Source: Capitulum mitella
Taxonomy: Eukaryota; Arthropoda; Thecostraca; Pollicipedomorpha; Pollicipedidae
NCBI GenBank assembly: GCA_030062745.1
Contig: CP099843.1
Location: 4,093,001-4,157,000, forward strand
DNA: 64,000 nt
Direction: 5' to 3'
Shown here: one piece after another, positions 1 through 12,054 of the stretch
Numbering within the stretch: position 1 is the stretch's first letter
Layout: each line of letters starts with the position of its first letter
Program-made: the position numbers and the translations under genes
Notes under the pieces: model-generated
The model's input: the letters and a program-made list of their open reading frames with translations, nothing else
Told to the model about the DNA's origin: nothing
Databases searched by the model: none

Positions 1-1879
1 ACGGGTGCCTCTATTGTGAGAACACCAGGGGTACTTGGTACTTCTATTTCAGTGCCATTAAGAATGATTGTGCGCGACAGCGCTCAAACATGGGGATTCC
101 ATGTGTATGACTTCTGGCCCGCGCAGTTCGGGGTTTCTGTCTCTATTTTTTCCACCGGTGCATCCCGCATCTCAAAGACTATGAAAACTGCAGAGGTGAT
201 TTATACACTCAGCCCTATTCAGGTTACTTGTGATTTTTGGTGTTTTACAGCGCCACAACCAAATCTCATTATGTTGTCCAGGGACTTGCTGTGGACCATG
301 CACCCTGTCCCTGGGCCTGACCCACAGGAAGATATCCTTCAACAGTACAAAACAACTATTATGGGTTGGTAAATGTGAATGATTATGTCAGTGTAGAAAC
401 TGCGCAAAGTAACGACCAGGGCGAAATTCTCTCATGCTAAGTTTACCACCTTTCGACGATACATCGGACTGATTCCGTTTCCACAGTGTGAGAAAAGAAA
501 AATATAATAAACACCTTGGAAATATTGCCCTTTTTATACATATTCCCAGCCCGGGACGTACCCACACCCAAGCCCGGTTTGTGGTGCGAAATGTCGGCAG
601 AGCTGCTGACTCCCCGCGCCGTGGTGGTACTAGCAGAGCTGTAGAACACGGTGGCGGTGCAGCGTACCGGCATTACGGTGACATTCTCAGCGTGGCTGTA
701 TCGTTCCACGGCAAGCAGCTGGGGAGCGGCAGGCATAATGCTACCCTGTTCAAGTTTCGAGGACTTGTCGTGTGGGTGAGACTGCAGTCAGACACAAGTA
801 CCCTCCTCTCATCGGGAAACTGTCATTGCACGCATCCACATTAACACCTTCCTATAGCGATGCTCAAAATATCTTTTTGTGCATTTTGAGTGTTATTGAT
901 AGAGGATTTGGTTAGTTGAGTACTGGGAATTTCTGAAGCTGGGATGATAACCTATGGCCCTTGACTTAGAATATGTCCCTGGCCCCTTCCCGACTCGCCG
1001 ACACCTTCCCATGGCAGGAGAATCTTTCCTTGCTGGTGGCTCCTTCTCAAAGGAGCATCCTTTCCGGTCCTCGCATATGCCTTTTGTGAGGTACGTACGA
1101 GTATGTGCCGGGCGGCCCACTTAGTTTCCTGATCAGGGAGCACCTCCTAGCACCACTTACCCCCCTACCTGCCGCAGGGGTCTTTGCCTGAGGACTGGGG
1201 GCCATTGGCAGAGGAGTCGGTTTGCCCTTCCCAGCCAAAAGAGTCCTTTTAGGCAAACGCCAGGGAGCCCCTTCGTGTGCCGCAAAAATTCAGGGCAATC
1301 CTGGGACCCCGGGGATCCTACCTGGCTACGCTACTGGTTCGAGTACTTGTGCACATACGGGTACTCACAGTCACTAACGGAACCATCTTGTTCTCATTCT
1401 GTTCTGGTCCAGACCTGTCTTTCGGCCTCCGCTTTACTTGATCAATCTCTGTCCATCACTGTCTGGACAGTTTCTAATAACGTTTTTGAAATTGCAAAAT
1501 TGGAGGGCGCCTCAAACCCAGGACTATCGAACAATTCTGTTCTCAGCTATAAACGAAATGAGCTGGTTTGGTTCGCGGTAGGCAAAAGCACGTAAAATGC
1601 GACATGTAAACTTTTGACGACATGTATATACTTTCATTTGAATTAACCTCAAAGGAACATTGCCAGTCATTTTTAAAGAGGTGTACAGAATTGTTCAGAG
1701 AACTTAGTGACGCCGCGGCAGAAGAAATAAAATTTTGAAACCGCGTAGCGTCGTAACCACTTCCTATTCCAAGGCTTGGCTGCCAAAAACCTCTATGTTG
1801 CAAACGGCCATTTTCGTGGGGCAAAAAGATATGTTTGCTCCCGTATCTTTGGATGAGGACACTTTGCCCCTGCTGCCCC
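1..1879. other. No gene recognised
   Basis: I see no coding region with recognisable family features. The open frames are short and compositionally unremarkable, and I found no tandem array or convincing RNA gene. A pyrimidine-rich stretch near 970-1260 is open on the minus strand in several frames but resembles no family I know. Confidence 0.5.
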
Positions 1880-3150
1880 GCGCTTCCCGCCCCCACTGCC
1901 CCCCTCTAACTCGCGAACGGTTGGTCATATGATAAAAATAAGCGTGCCGTTGGAAAGCTCGCGAGGAGAAGGGTTTGGCATCAGCCTCCCTTTATTTTTT
2001 GATAAGTTGTGGGCAATTGACGCACTATATATATTTTGCCATAGCGGACTACATGAAACCAAGAAACTGCCTGAATCCCAGGAACCTTGAGACATAAAGT
2101 CCAGGTAAAGACACCAACGAATACGCGGAAGTCCGCAGATGCCGATACACGTCTAATTTCTCTGATGTGTGTTATATGTACGCGAAAACGTTGGGTTAAA
2201 GACACAGCGATATTCGCGCTAGTGCGAGACGGGCGCCGGTGCCGAACGGGGGATGGAATTGACGGAAGCTAATTTTAGCGCTCCTTATTTTGGCGACAGA
2301 AACCTTGGAAAGTGACGTGTCTTGATGTTAGTGGTTTCTTTGATGGTTTTCCGAGCTTAAATTTCGGAATAATTCAGTAGATATCGATGTACACAATTGG
2401 TGGGACTTTATTCACCAAAGCCTGTTTGATTAAAAAACATGCAATTTTTTAGAATGTTTTGAGCTTTTTGGCACCATTCCCAACTGTAAGAGCCAGTTCT
2501 GTAATTTTCTATCTGTTTCAAGCCATTAATCACCGATTTTAGCTGCGGTACACTTTGAATCATTACAGTTATTGGTGACCTGACCTCAGGTCAGTGGTTG
2601 GAAGTCAATGATACTTTGCTCAGTGACGGTCATTGAATGTCTGTATCATGCCACACTCAAAATGCTGTAGAAGAAATCCTTCAATGTCCGGAAAATCGAC
2701 CGACATGTCTTGAAAATGGGCTTGACATTAGATCAATGACCCGGAAGTTTCCGGAAAATCTGACATGGTAGATTTGTTTCATCTATCAAGGTCTCTAATC
2801 CCTGAAAGGTTTGTTGCGATATCATTTTTTCCGAGAAAGTTAAAGGGCGCTAAACATTTTTGAGTATGAGTCCACTTGACCTGACTTACTCCTAGGTCAG
2901 GTCAAGTGGACTCATACTCAAACATACTCATACAAGTGGACCTGACTCAGACTCATACTCATACAAGTGGACCTGACTCAGCCCCAGGTCAAAATTTTCG
3001 GCGCAAAATTTAGAAACAACGAAGTAAAAATTGAAGAAAATTTCGTGGCGCTGCGTTTGTTCGTTCTCTCGCAATCTTGGAAAAACATCACAGGCAGGCG
3101 GTCAGCGCCTCCCCGTTCCCCCAAGTCGTGGCCAGGTTTTTACGATTACC
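1880..3150 (+). repeat. GGTCA-rich interspersed repeat, copy 1
   Basis: This stretch aligns by eye with 4060-5215 and 29752-30945 in the same order. Shared landmarks are the block around 'cgaacggttggtc', the block 'gatgccgatacac', the palindromic motif TGACCTGACCTCAGGTCA at 2576-2593, 'catctatcaag', and a closing segment containing 'cgttctctcgcaatc'. No protein frame is conserved between copies, so it looks like a non-autonomous element or part of one. This copy carries a long extra hairpin near its right end. The termini are not defined. A related left end is seen at 4001 and 16835, and a related right end at about 17055 and 60415. Confidence 0.75.
2861..2920. repeat. Perfect 25-bp inverted repeat (hairpin)
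   Basis: Two perfectly complementary 25-base arms (2861-2885 and 2896-2920) flank a 10-base loop. They are followed by a direct repetition of 'ctcatacaagtggacctgac' up to about 2985. It lies inside copy 1 of the GGTCA-rich repeat and is absent from the other copies, so it arose after that copy inserted or is specific to that lineage. Confidence 0.9.
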
Positions 3151-4000
3151 ATCTGTGATGGGTTTGGGGCGCCTAGCTTGTCTTTCCGAAAGAGATTGGC
3201 AATCTCTAACTCAAGAGTAGGAGGAAGAGAGAACGGTCAGTGCGGCCCGTGGGTCATCTTCGATGTTAACCAGACCGCAACACCGGTGCAGTGGGGCGTC
3301 CTCAAAGCAAACCCGAATCTCCAGCCAACCAATCGTGCAGACAGCCGGGAGCTCCCAAAGCCATTTTGGAAGATACGTTTTTATTCGAAGTAATGCATAT
3401 GAACTCGAAAAAATGGCGAGTCCATGCAGTGCCTACGAAATACTGAGTACCATTTGCGGACCCTTATTTTCAGATTTTCCGAGTACATACGTGTTTGCAA
3501 TTCCCGTGCGACCTCCCATCTGAGCAACTGTGCAAAAATTAGCCAAGAAATGGCACGTAATGAATGAGGGTGACATCCTCCTTGCAGATCACTTTTTGCA
3601 TTTACCAAACGCCCGCCATCGCTTTTAATTCATTGTTCGCAACTAAAGTGCGGAGCATTTGATGCCTTAAAACGACGGGGCCCAAAAGTTATAAGAATTT
3701 TAATTTCCCACGTGTGCGTGACCATTACCCTCACGCCATTCCTGTATCTATGTACCTTGGAAACGGTGCTCATGGGGCATCTGCGTGGGACATTTGACAA
3801 GTGAACTGTATTCACTTTCCCATATTTGGAGACCTATTTCACCATAACGGTCTAGGGCCATGTCAGGTTACGGAGACATATTCATTTTGAAAGGCGTTAT
3901 CTGTAATTCGGTTGATTTTTCATTGAAATTAACGCATGTTTTGTTTATCAAGAGGTCATTGTTTGTACCCAACCGGAGGAGAAATGTTGTTTTTTTTTTT
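3151..4000. other. No gene recognised
   Basis: Unique-looking sequence between two copies of the same interspersed repeat. The longest frame (about 120 codons near 3031-3393, +) begins inside the repeat and shows no family features. Confidence 0.5.
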
Positions 4001-5215
4001 AACCCGCGCACGACCGTCGGTCAGTTACGATCATGGGCGGGGGGAGGGGGGGGGGCAGTTGGCCGCCTCCTTCTAAATCACGAACGGTTGGTCGCACGAT
4101 AAAAATAAGCAAAACGTTGAAAAACTTGTGACGAGTAGAGCTCGGAACTAGTCTCATTTGTTAGGTTGAGATGTAAGCAATTTGCGTCCTGTATATGTTT
4201 TCTCATAGACGATAGCATGAGACCGAGAAACGACCTGAATCTCACGGGCTGTGACTAATAACGCATAAGTAAAGGCACCAGGGCACAAGTAAAGGTCCCC
4301 GGATGCCGATACACGGCTAATTTCTCGGATTTGTTCAATATATACGCCGAAACGTCGAGTTAAGGACACAGCAATTTTCGCGCCAGCTGTCGACGTGCGG
4401 CGCAGCCGTACGCAGTAAGACACTGACGGGAACTAATTTTAGCGTTCCTTTATTTTTGCGAGAAAAACCTATCCACGTGAATTTTATTGATCTTAGTGGT
4501 TCTTGTGATGGTTTCTCATGATGAAATTTTGAACAGATTTATTAGTTACCAATCTTCAAAATTGGCGGAGCTTTTTTCGCGAGAACCTGTTTATTTCCAA
4601 AATATGCTATTTAAAAAAAAAAACTTTTGGTGTTTCTGGTATTACTTACGTCTGTGCAGGCCAGTTCTGCCAATTTCTACCTTTTCTGAATAATTCGTCG
4701 CTGATTTTGACGGTGGTGCATTTTGGCTCGCTACAGTTATTCGTGACCTGACCTCAGGTCAACGGGTGGAAGTCATTCATACTTTGCCCAATGACGGTAA
4801 CTAGATGTCTGCTTCACTCCACACTAAAAGTGTTACGAAATATTCCGTCCATTTCCGAAAAAACGACGACATGACAAATGGGTTCGACATTAGGTCAATG
4901 GCCCGGAAAATTTTGAAAAATCTGAGATAGCGGATTTGTTGCATCTATCAAGATCACTAATCCCTGAAAGCATTATTGTGATATCTTGTTTTGCGAAAAA
5001 ATTACAGGGCACTAAACTTTTTCGGATATAGGTCTGTTTGACCTGACCTAGGTCAAGCATCTGACCTGACCTAAGGTGAAAACTTTGACACAAGGTGTAA
5101 AAATGCTGACGCAAAAGGCACACAAAGTTTTGTGACTCTGTGTTCGTTCTTTCGCAATCCTAGAAAAACCTCAGGGGGGTGGTCAACTGCCCCCCCCAGT
5201 CGGGGGCAGGTTAAT
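4001..5215 (+). repeat. GGTCA-rich interspersed repeat, copy 2
   Basis: This is the second copy, in the same orientation as copy 1. Its left end, starting 'aacccgcgcacgaccgtcgg' after a poly-T run, is shared with the element starting at about 16835. The internal palindromic motif TGACCTGACCTCAGGTCA is at 4744-4761. The copy ends in the same 'cgttctttcgcaatcc' segment, after which the sequence diverges from copy 1. No coding potential is conserved. Confidence 0.75.
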
Positions 5216-6025
5216 TATTATGACTTTTAATGAAGTAAGTAAAGGAAAGAAGTCAAACAAATGAAAAAAAACTAAAAAATAATTAAAGACCCCATGACCT
5301 TTGGCGATATTTCAAAGGTCAAGTGAGGTCAATGATACAGTTTGAACTCTTGAGGGATTTTGAACATTCCAAACATAAAGACAACACAGACGTAAGAGAT
5401 CACTTGTTAGGTCGCCAAGGTCAAGAAGAGGTCATGAAGTCAAGCCATATGAGTTCAAAACAAATTTTTGCGTTTCTTCGATTCCCTACCGATCTGCCGA
5501 CCACTCAAAAACAGATTCGAAACATGACCCAAAGTACTCATTTCACGTGACCACGGTTATGAGGTTATCAATAAACGTTGGTATGCTACAGGCATGTTGA
5601 ACGCATTGAACGACTCCCACACATCGATGGTAATGAAACGCAGTGCATTTGTTCGATAAGCAAACTATTACTGTTATGGCTACGCTGATTTGTTTGGCCC
5701 CGAAAAGGGGGTTAACGTTAAGAACTTCATAAAAACATCTTCGATTTTCACGATAGAATGAAGAATGGAAATAACGCCGTGGCGTTTTGCCCGAAAGCCC
5801 TGTCATCCTGGGTTTTCGAACGGTCCCGTCTGGCCGACTCGCCGCTCCCCTTGCAGACCGCGTTCGTAAAAAGCTTAAGGTGAGGGTAAAAGTACAAGTA
5901 CTGCGCAATGCCGTGGATCTATCGGCAAGTCAAGTGGATGCTTTTATGGATAGTAGTACAGACCGCGGCTCTCAGGGAATGAAGTGTCCGATTGATTATC
6001 TTTGTTAATGCGTCCTCGACGAGAG
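5216..6025. other. No gene recognised; scattered GGTCA motifs
   Basis: No recognisable gene. AGGTCA/AAGGTCA half-sites occur repeatedly at about 5316-5335 and 5408-5445, as in the neighbouring repeat, so this may be a further diverged portion of the same or a related element. Confidence 0.4.
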
Positions 6026-6297
6026 GTACGTAGCCAGGATTTCCCCCAAGGGAGCGACCAAATGTCAAACTTTGTCATATGCCACTGGCATATGACGAAA
6101 TTTATAGGAAAAAGCAGCAGTTTTTCGTAACTGACCTCATTTAACCCACAGGAATGTATATGATATTTGTTTTCACATCACATAGATGACCACTATCCCG
6201 TATTCGTGCGAAATCGCCATATATCCAGTGAGGACCGCTTGGCTCGTGGGGGGGGGGGGGAAATATGGCCCCCATGGCCCTCCCGATGGCTACGTCC
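6026..6297 (+). mobile_element. Short MITE-like repeat, copy 1
   Basis: About 270 bp with imperfect complementary ends ('gtacgtagccagg' on the left, 'gatggctacgt' on the right) and a G-run followed by 'catggccc' near the right end. A second copy lies inverted at 30549-30809, inside copy 3 of the GGTCA-rich repeat, showing that this is an independent mobile unit. It encodes nothing. Inverted ends plus short length suggest a non-autonomous DNA transposon; the superfamily is not determined. Confidence 0.65.
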
Positions 6298-7000
6298 TTG
6301 CTCGCCGAACCTGAGCCAAAATTTTTCACACTGATTAAGCTCTCTGGCTTGCGCAACCCGGAAGGTTTCGCACGATTTTGGGGGATAATCGACTAAAATC
6401 GTGGGAATCCCTGTACTTTCTTTGATTCGTAACGGGATGGGATATGCCTATGAATCAGCAGAGGCCGGTCTCGCCGGCCGTCTCTTCTGGTCACCCAGTT
6501 CATGTCACCGCTGAAAAGCCGCCATCTTGGACATGGTAGGGGCCAAGATGGCGGCCTGGGATTTCCAGACAGCACTAATAACCATCGCGTATCGCATTGG
6601 ATACTCGAGGGTTTCCAATGGGACTACTTTTTCCAGCAAAAAAAAAAAAAACAGCCCTTTCTGCTTTTCTTGTGGAGCGATTCCGCGCGAAACAAGCGAT
6701 ATTTATTAAGCCTGATAAGATGTGAAAAACCGATTTTCCACACGGACCGCACCCAAACTATTAACTGCAAAAAACGCCCAATCTTTCTTTCTCTCACTAC
6801 CACGTTCAGGACAGACGTCGCTCTCGTAATTACAATGTGGAAGTCACCTTCGTCGGGAAACGCAGACCACACTCGCGAAGAGGTGTCTGGCCGCGCGGCC
6901 TCCTTCGACAGACACGGCGACCCTGGAACACAGTGCTCCTCCTCCGCCGGACACGGCTAGCCCAGAACACGGTGCTCCTCCTCCCGCCGCCGTTCGGCGC
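6298..7000. other. No gene; inverted YY1-like motif pair
   Basis: Intergenic sequence downstream of the hydrolase gene, which ends at 7001 on the minus strand. It contains an inverted pair of 13-base arms, GCCGCCATCTTGG (6518-6530) and its complement (6543-6555), each resembling the known YY1/Pho consensus. A 13-base A-run lies near 6639. Confidence 0.6.
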
Positions 7001-8425
7001 TCACGGCTCGGTCCCGCGCAGGCCGTCGATCAGGACGTACTCCAGCGCCCTGGACGGCGTCAGCAGCTTGCAGTAGTGGCTGCCCGGGAAGAAGGGCGAG
7101 TCGACGGCCGACTTGATCGCCACCGACTGCACCTGGAGGCCGCCGTCGCCGTACGTGAGCCGCAGCCGCTCGAACACCCAGAGCGGCCCGGCCAGCGCCA
7201 TGTGGTCGTCGAGCAGCTGGGCCGGGTGGCCACGCCGGCCGAAACGCTCGCTGGCGGTGGCCGGCGCGGCTGCCAGCGCCGCGTCCAGGGTGGCCTGGTT
7301 CAGGTCGCGGCATGAGCGGACGGCGCCGAACGAGGCGTTCGGCAGCAGCGAGGCCACCAGCTCCTGCGACACCATCTTGACGGCGATCTCCGAGCTGGTG
7401 ACCGGGTCGACGGAAATGTCGGCCGGGTTGAACGGCCTCTCCACCGACGAGAAGACGACGACCGCCGCCGACGCGGCGCCGGTCGCCTCCGCCGTCGGGT
7501 GCTGGTGCTCGAGCGTCGACAGGTCGGGCTCGTGCACGCTCCGCACGTCGAGCGTGGCAGAGTCGTCGGCGACGTTGAGCAGCCGGCGCAGCGCCCACTC
7601 GCCCCAGGCCGAGCCGTTGCCGTCCGCCTCCTGCTGCTGCAGGCCGTACAGCGGCGCCAGGAACTGTCCGGTGCTGTTGAAAGCCTGCCGGAGCGCGGCG
7701 GCGCCGGCGGAAGCCGCCGGCCCGGCGCGCGCCACCTCCATGAAGGCAACGCTCTGTGCGGCCAGCAGGCGACGCGCGTCGTCGCCGGCCATCTCGGAGC
7801 GCACGTCGTTGGCGGCGACGCTCGGCGGCAGGTCGCCGGTGAAGAAGTGCGCGTGGTCGACGGCCTCGACGAGGACGACCGGCCGGCGCAGCGGCGCGTC
7901 GGCGTCCTGCTCTGCAAGCTGCTGCAGCTCGGCGAACGTCTGCGCGATGCGCGTCGGCCGCGTCTGGCCGTCGAGCGTGCCGCTGAGGTGCAGCACGGGC
8001 ACGGGGAAGCCGGCCAGCGGCTCGCCCGTCAGGTACGAGCCGAACAGCAGCATGCCGCGCACCGAGTCGGCGTGCGCCTTCACGTACGCCGGGATGAAGA
8101 CGCCGCCCAGGCTGTGGCCGGCCACGAAGACGTCGGTGCCGTTGGGCATGCCGGCGTCGTCCAGCGCCTCCAGGACGTCGCGCACGGCGGCGCCGACCTG
8201 CAGCGGGTTCGGGCAGTTGTCCAGGAAGCCCTCGGCGATGCCGACCCAGAGCGACGACGCGGAGGCCGCCTGCAACGCCTCGCCCAACGCGCGGTACTGC
8301 TCCGGGTGAACGAACGCCCCCTGCACGATCACAATGGCCAGGTCCTGGTCGCCGGCGCTGGACGGCGGCATCACGATGCCGCGAGCCGCGCCGGCCATTG
8401 CCAGCAGGGCGAACAGCAGGCGCAT
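7001..8425 (-). CDS. Secreted alpha/beta hydrolase, intronless
   Basis: A 474-residue protein. I start it at the ATG at 8423-8425 because that gives a signal peptide: a basic residue at position 2, then a hydrophobic core to about residue 16. The frame is open further upstream, but that extension looks non-coding. The catalytic set expected of alpha/beta hydrolases is visible: a nucleophile elbow GHSLGG at residues 103-108 (Ser105), a probable acid Asp152 in GTLDGQTRPTR, and a probable histidine at 191 or 193 in VDHAHF. An oxyanion-side strand precedes these at about residues 30-38. The C-terminal half (about 200-474) is long for a minimal hydrolase of about 300 residues and its role is unknown. 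Expected activity is ester or lipid hydrolysis outside the cell or in the secretory pathway; the substrate is not determinable. The gene is very GC-rich against its flanks and uninterrupted. An intronless retrogene or horizontal origin is possible but unproven. Confidence 0.88.
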   Translation of the reverse strand: MRLLFALLAMAGAARGIVMPPSSAGDQDLAIVIVQGAFVHPEQYRALGEALQAASASSLWVGIAEGFLDNCPNPLQVGAAVRDVLEALDDAGMPNGTDVFVAGHSLGGVFIPAYVKAHADSVRGMLLFGSYLTGEPLAGFPVPVLHLSGTLDGQTRPTRIAQTFAELQQLAEQDADAPLRRPVVLVEAVDHAHFFTGDLPPSVAANDVRSEMAGDDARRLLAAQSVAFMEVARAGPAASAGAAALRQAFNSTGQFLAPLYGLQQQEADGNGSAWGEWALRRLLNVADDSATLDVRSVHEPDLSTLEHQHPTAEATGAASAAVVVFSSVERPFNPADISVDPVTSSEIAVKMVSQELVASLLPNASFGAVRSCRDLNQATLDAALAAAPATASERFGRRGHPAQLLDDHMALAGPLWVFERLRLTYGDGGLQVQSVAIKSAVDSPFFPGSHYCKLLTPSRALEYVLIDGLRGTEP

Positions 8426-10080
8426 GGTGATGACTCCCGACTGCGTGGTCTGAACGGTAGCTGGACGGCACTGGAGGGAGCTGCGGCAGTCCTTGCGCTG
8501 CTCTCGTCTCAAGTGACGGATGGGCTCGATCTGACGAGGTTTAGTCCGGGGTGACAGCGGTTGGCTCCTGTGTGAAACCGCCATGTGACGGACTCGTCGT
8601 GGATAGATAACAATTTATGTAATAGACTGATACGGTCTTGCTGTGCGTGGCGCGGCCCAGGGCTATGCAGAAGCAAGTCGGATGAACTACATGGAAAGAC
8701 GCATTCAGCGAAGTCAGCCGCGCACGATGCCGGCGTCACTCCTTACAATCTGTGACCGGATGAGCGAGTACGGCCGCGTCAAACATAAAAAATATCGCAG
8801 CTGACGACACAACGAACCCAGTAAACGTTTATAACTTTCTCACGGTGTATGGAAAAAGAACAGTTTCATCGGCCACTAAAATAAAACATTGGTAATGTAT
8901 TTACAGAACTTTATTTTATAAAAAACGTGAATAAATCAAAATATTGGTATGGAATTTCATACCAATAATTTTTGTTATGGGACGTTCCATACCAAAGATT
9001 TACAAAGTTACACCTTTGGTTTCATAAATGGCAATTGTCCCAACCAATATTTATCCTTTCTGCAATGCAGTGCATGATCTATGTGAGGAGAGTATCTATT
9101 CCAGCCCAAAAGACTAGCTATTATCGCGAGGTCCGCCAGGGACTGGAGTGGCAGGAACGCATCTCAGTGAAGAACTGTGAATTTCACTACTAGGCATTTG
9201 ATGTTACCATCCAGGAATTGTCACGATGTCTTCAAAACATCGTCTCCTCCCAGCTTGAAACCTGTGGCAACAGGAGCGGAATGTTCCCAAACAAACAGTA
9301 AACCAACGTCGTTTTGAAAACGTATGTTAAGATCGCTTCGTTTTCATGTTTGTTGTTAGCCTGACTCTCGATCAAACTTCGCCCTTGTGGCAAAGGTGTG
9401 GAGTTATTCTCGGCGTCAAACTTTGCGTTTCCTAATTCTAGGGGAAAAGTCCAACAATCATGGTTTCTCGTTGATAGGATTTTGGAGACAACTATTCCAG
9501 TTAAGTGCTGATTTTTGGACAATGTTCGGCCAAATGGGTTAGGAAATAAATGCGCTTCCTAGAGGAAGAAGTGATCGGAAAATGCCTGTTGCTTAGGATG
9601 TCCAGGTTGAGGTTTTCATACCTTCAGTCACGTCATGCCACCACACGTCACACTAGCGGCCCGGCTGACGAGAGGCGACTGGCCCGATTCATAACCGGAG
9701 ACATATGAGCACCCAAGAGGTGAAGACATCGTGCCAGAGCCCTTTCGTTGGGACATCGGTCTGAATTCTATAAGCGCACGTCTCATGGTATGTCATGAAG
9801 GAAACTACAGTTACCATATACCACCCATAGAAAGACACGATGATGCAATTTTTCATGGAGCCGGTCACGGTAGGTCAGAGTCCCCTTTCAGACTGCGTTC
9901 CTGCATTGCCCAATCGAGCCAGAGGTCCAGCCCGCAAGCCAAGCTATTTTGGACGTCGCACCACCGACGACGTGTGTAAGGAAACCCATGGTAAATATTG
10001 ACGTGGCGCGCTTGTCACGTTCGACCAGTCTGGCTTATGGTCTACCGTTACGCCAAGTCCGAGTAGTCGCCTCTGAGCAA
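8426..10080. other. No gene recognised; contains upstream region of hydrolase
   Basis: The part next to 8425 should contain the hydrolase promoter and 5'UTR, but I could not identify a TATA box with confidence. An AT-rich inverted repeat (arms 8943-8951 and 8958-8966, ATTGGTATG and its complement) lies about 520 bases upstream of the start codon. No other coding region is recognisable. Confidence 0.5.
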
Positions 10081-10357
10081 GGTCTCTCTCCGTCTCAGGA
10101 CCTCCAGAGCTGGTCTCTCTCTGTTATAGGACCTCCGAATACGGTCTCTCTCCGTCACAGGACCTCCGAGCATGGTCTCTCTCCGTCACAAGACCTCCGA
10201 GCATGGTCTCCTTCCGTCACAGGACCTCCCAGCGCGGTCTCCCTCCGTCAAAGGACCTCCGAGCAAGGTCTCCGTCCGTCAAAGGGCCTCCGAGCATGAT
10301 CTCCCTTCGTCACAAGGCCTCCGAGCATGGTCTCTCCGCCAAAGGATCTCCGAGCAT
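10081..10357. repeat. Minisatellite, 31-bp unit, about 9 copies
   Basis: The tandem unit begins GGTCTCTCTCCGTCACAGGA and continues with CCTCCGAGCAT, 31 bases in all. There are eight full 31-base units and a last unit of 29 bases. Units differ at a few positions, and there are no variable spacers between them, so this is a minisatellite and not a CRISPR-like array. Long frames read through it are artefacts of the repeat. Confidence 0.95.
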
Positions 10358-11885
10358 GGGTGACACATGCCATAGACCGGCCATACCATCTTGTGAGAAA
10401 TTGTAATGAGGTTTCTCGCGCTTCGTGAAATTAAATTGCCTCGAAATTCTCTACTCCTACCAACGAAATGTGTGTCTCCGACTCCCCTGATCACTGTGAA
10501 TGCGTCGAAGACCAGGGATCATCCAGTATGGTGTGAAATCAAACGCGGTCGCCACCGACGGAAACCGGTGGAAACCGGTTGGTCACTCCGGTGCGATTCT
10601 GGCGAGGCGAACGGAGACATCAGAGAGCTTCTCTGAGTGGCTGTAACGCCGCCAGACGCTGCACAACGTGACGCGGCGTCTGGGCCCTAAATCATGCCCG
10701 CAAAAAAACACCGACGATCTAGTGAGCACGGAACAAGTGACTGTGCTCTCCATTGAAGGTCATTACACTAAACTACGCCTCTGCTGGTGCCCAATGAATG
10801 ATCACGTCAATGTCCTGTTTGGCAGCATGCTCGATGTGGAAGAGAGGCCTTGGTCGAGGTGTCGCAATAACATCAACAATGCCGGCGCATGGGCTGGATG
10901 TGCCCGCCTGCCAGGGAGGGGACGCGGCAAAACACGACGCAACGGCGGTGCGGTCCCACACTCCACGAGAATGCAAAACGCGGAGATCAGCACGGAGCTC
11001 CTGCAATTTGGACGCCGGGTGTGCCAGTGGGCGCACCTGGGAGTCCCACGCGACAAGCTGTGTTCGAATCGCGCCGCAGGGTGGTTCAGCAGGGACCGCG
11101 GCGCCGACACGGCGGAACCCGCTGATGCCGCCTCTGCGAGCCGTTCCGCTGACTCACGGCGCCGGGCCGGACCGCCCCGCCGGCTCGCCCGCTCAGGCTG
11201 ACGGTGCAGTCCTAACCCCCTTCCCTGTCTCCCATACGCGGCCGTGGTCCGTCAAGGCGTCCGTGACGCTGCGACGTTTCTGGTTGGCTGACAACAGTGC
11301 GGGATGGAACGTTACTGGTGACACGGAGCAAAAAAAAAGAAGCAAAAGCGGAGATTTGTGTCGTCATTGCTTTGAAGCCGTACGTTCAAAAGACAACCAA
11401 ATGCCGGTAGCGACAGAGCGTTTTGTTTTTTGTGTTGCGCCATTTTTTGGAGGAAAGGAGCACGGGCAAATGTCATTTTGGGTATTTCCGCCGTCGGCCT
11501 CGGGTTATTGTAAGATCATCGTGAGGTATTTAGGCAGCTCCTTCGCTGGTGACGTTGAACGAAAAGGCTCTTCTCCAAAGTCTCTTAATTTAAGGTTTTG
11601 CCCTCGAGTCAAGATGATGGTGTGAACTGCCAAGGACAGGCATTTGGAAAAACACCTTTTGATGACACCATGACGACACTCGCCCATCGCCCCATCCCCA
11701 TGCACCACGACTGTCTGGTGAACATGGAGGTGGCATGGCGCGGCTTCACGTGCCAGCGCCCTCCGCCGCGGGCGTGACGGAGTGGGGCCCGGTGGCCTTC
11801 GAGGAAATGAGCTCAATTGTTCCGGTCGCGCGCGGCCGACGGAACAGTGAATGGGACGGCACCTTTGGGCCCAGAGCCTGAGGCG
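10358..11885. other. No gene recognised
   Basis: Moderately GC-rich sequence at 10880-11260 is open in several frames but without family features. I see no splice-flanked exon that I can defend. Confidence 0.45.
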
Positions 11886-12054
11886 TCTGTGCATCTGGTC
11901 GACAGTCGGGGCTGTCTGTGACTGGGCCCGGAACCTGAGGTGTCTGTGACTGGGCCTGAAGGCGGGGCTGTCTGTGACTGGGTCGGGAGCCTGAACGGTC
12001 TGCGACTGGGCCGACGGTCAGGACTGTCTATGACTGGGCTAGAGTTTTGAACTG
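11886..12054. repeat. Minisatellite, 28-bp unit, about 6 copies
   Basis: Tandem units starting TCTGTGACTGGGCC recur every 28 bases at 11915, 11943, 11971, 11999 and 12027, with one diverged 29-base unit at 11886. The array is degenerate and non-coding. Confidence 0.9.

Noticed and set aside
7113-8554. Long plus-strand frames and a second minus-strand frame over the hydrolase
   Set aside because: Shadow frames of a very GC-rich gene. Only the 474-residue minus-strand frame has a signal peptide and catalytic motifs.
10081-10357. CRISPR-like regular array
   Set aside because: Units are contiguous with no spacers and gradual divergence, and the genome is eukaryotic; it is a minisatellite.
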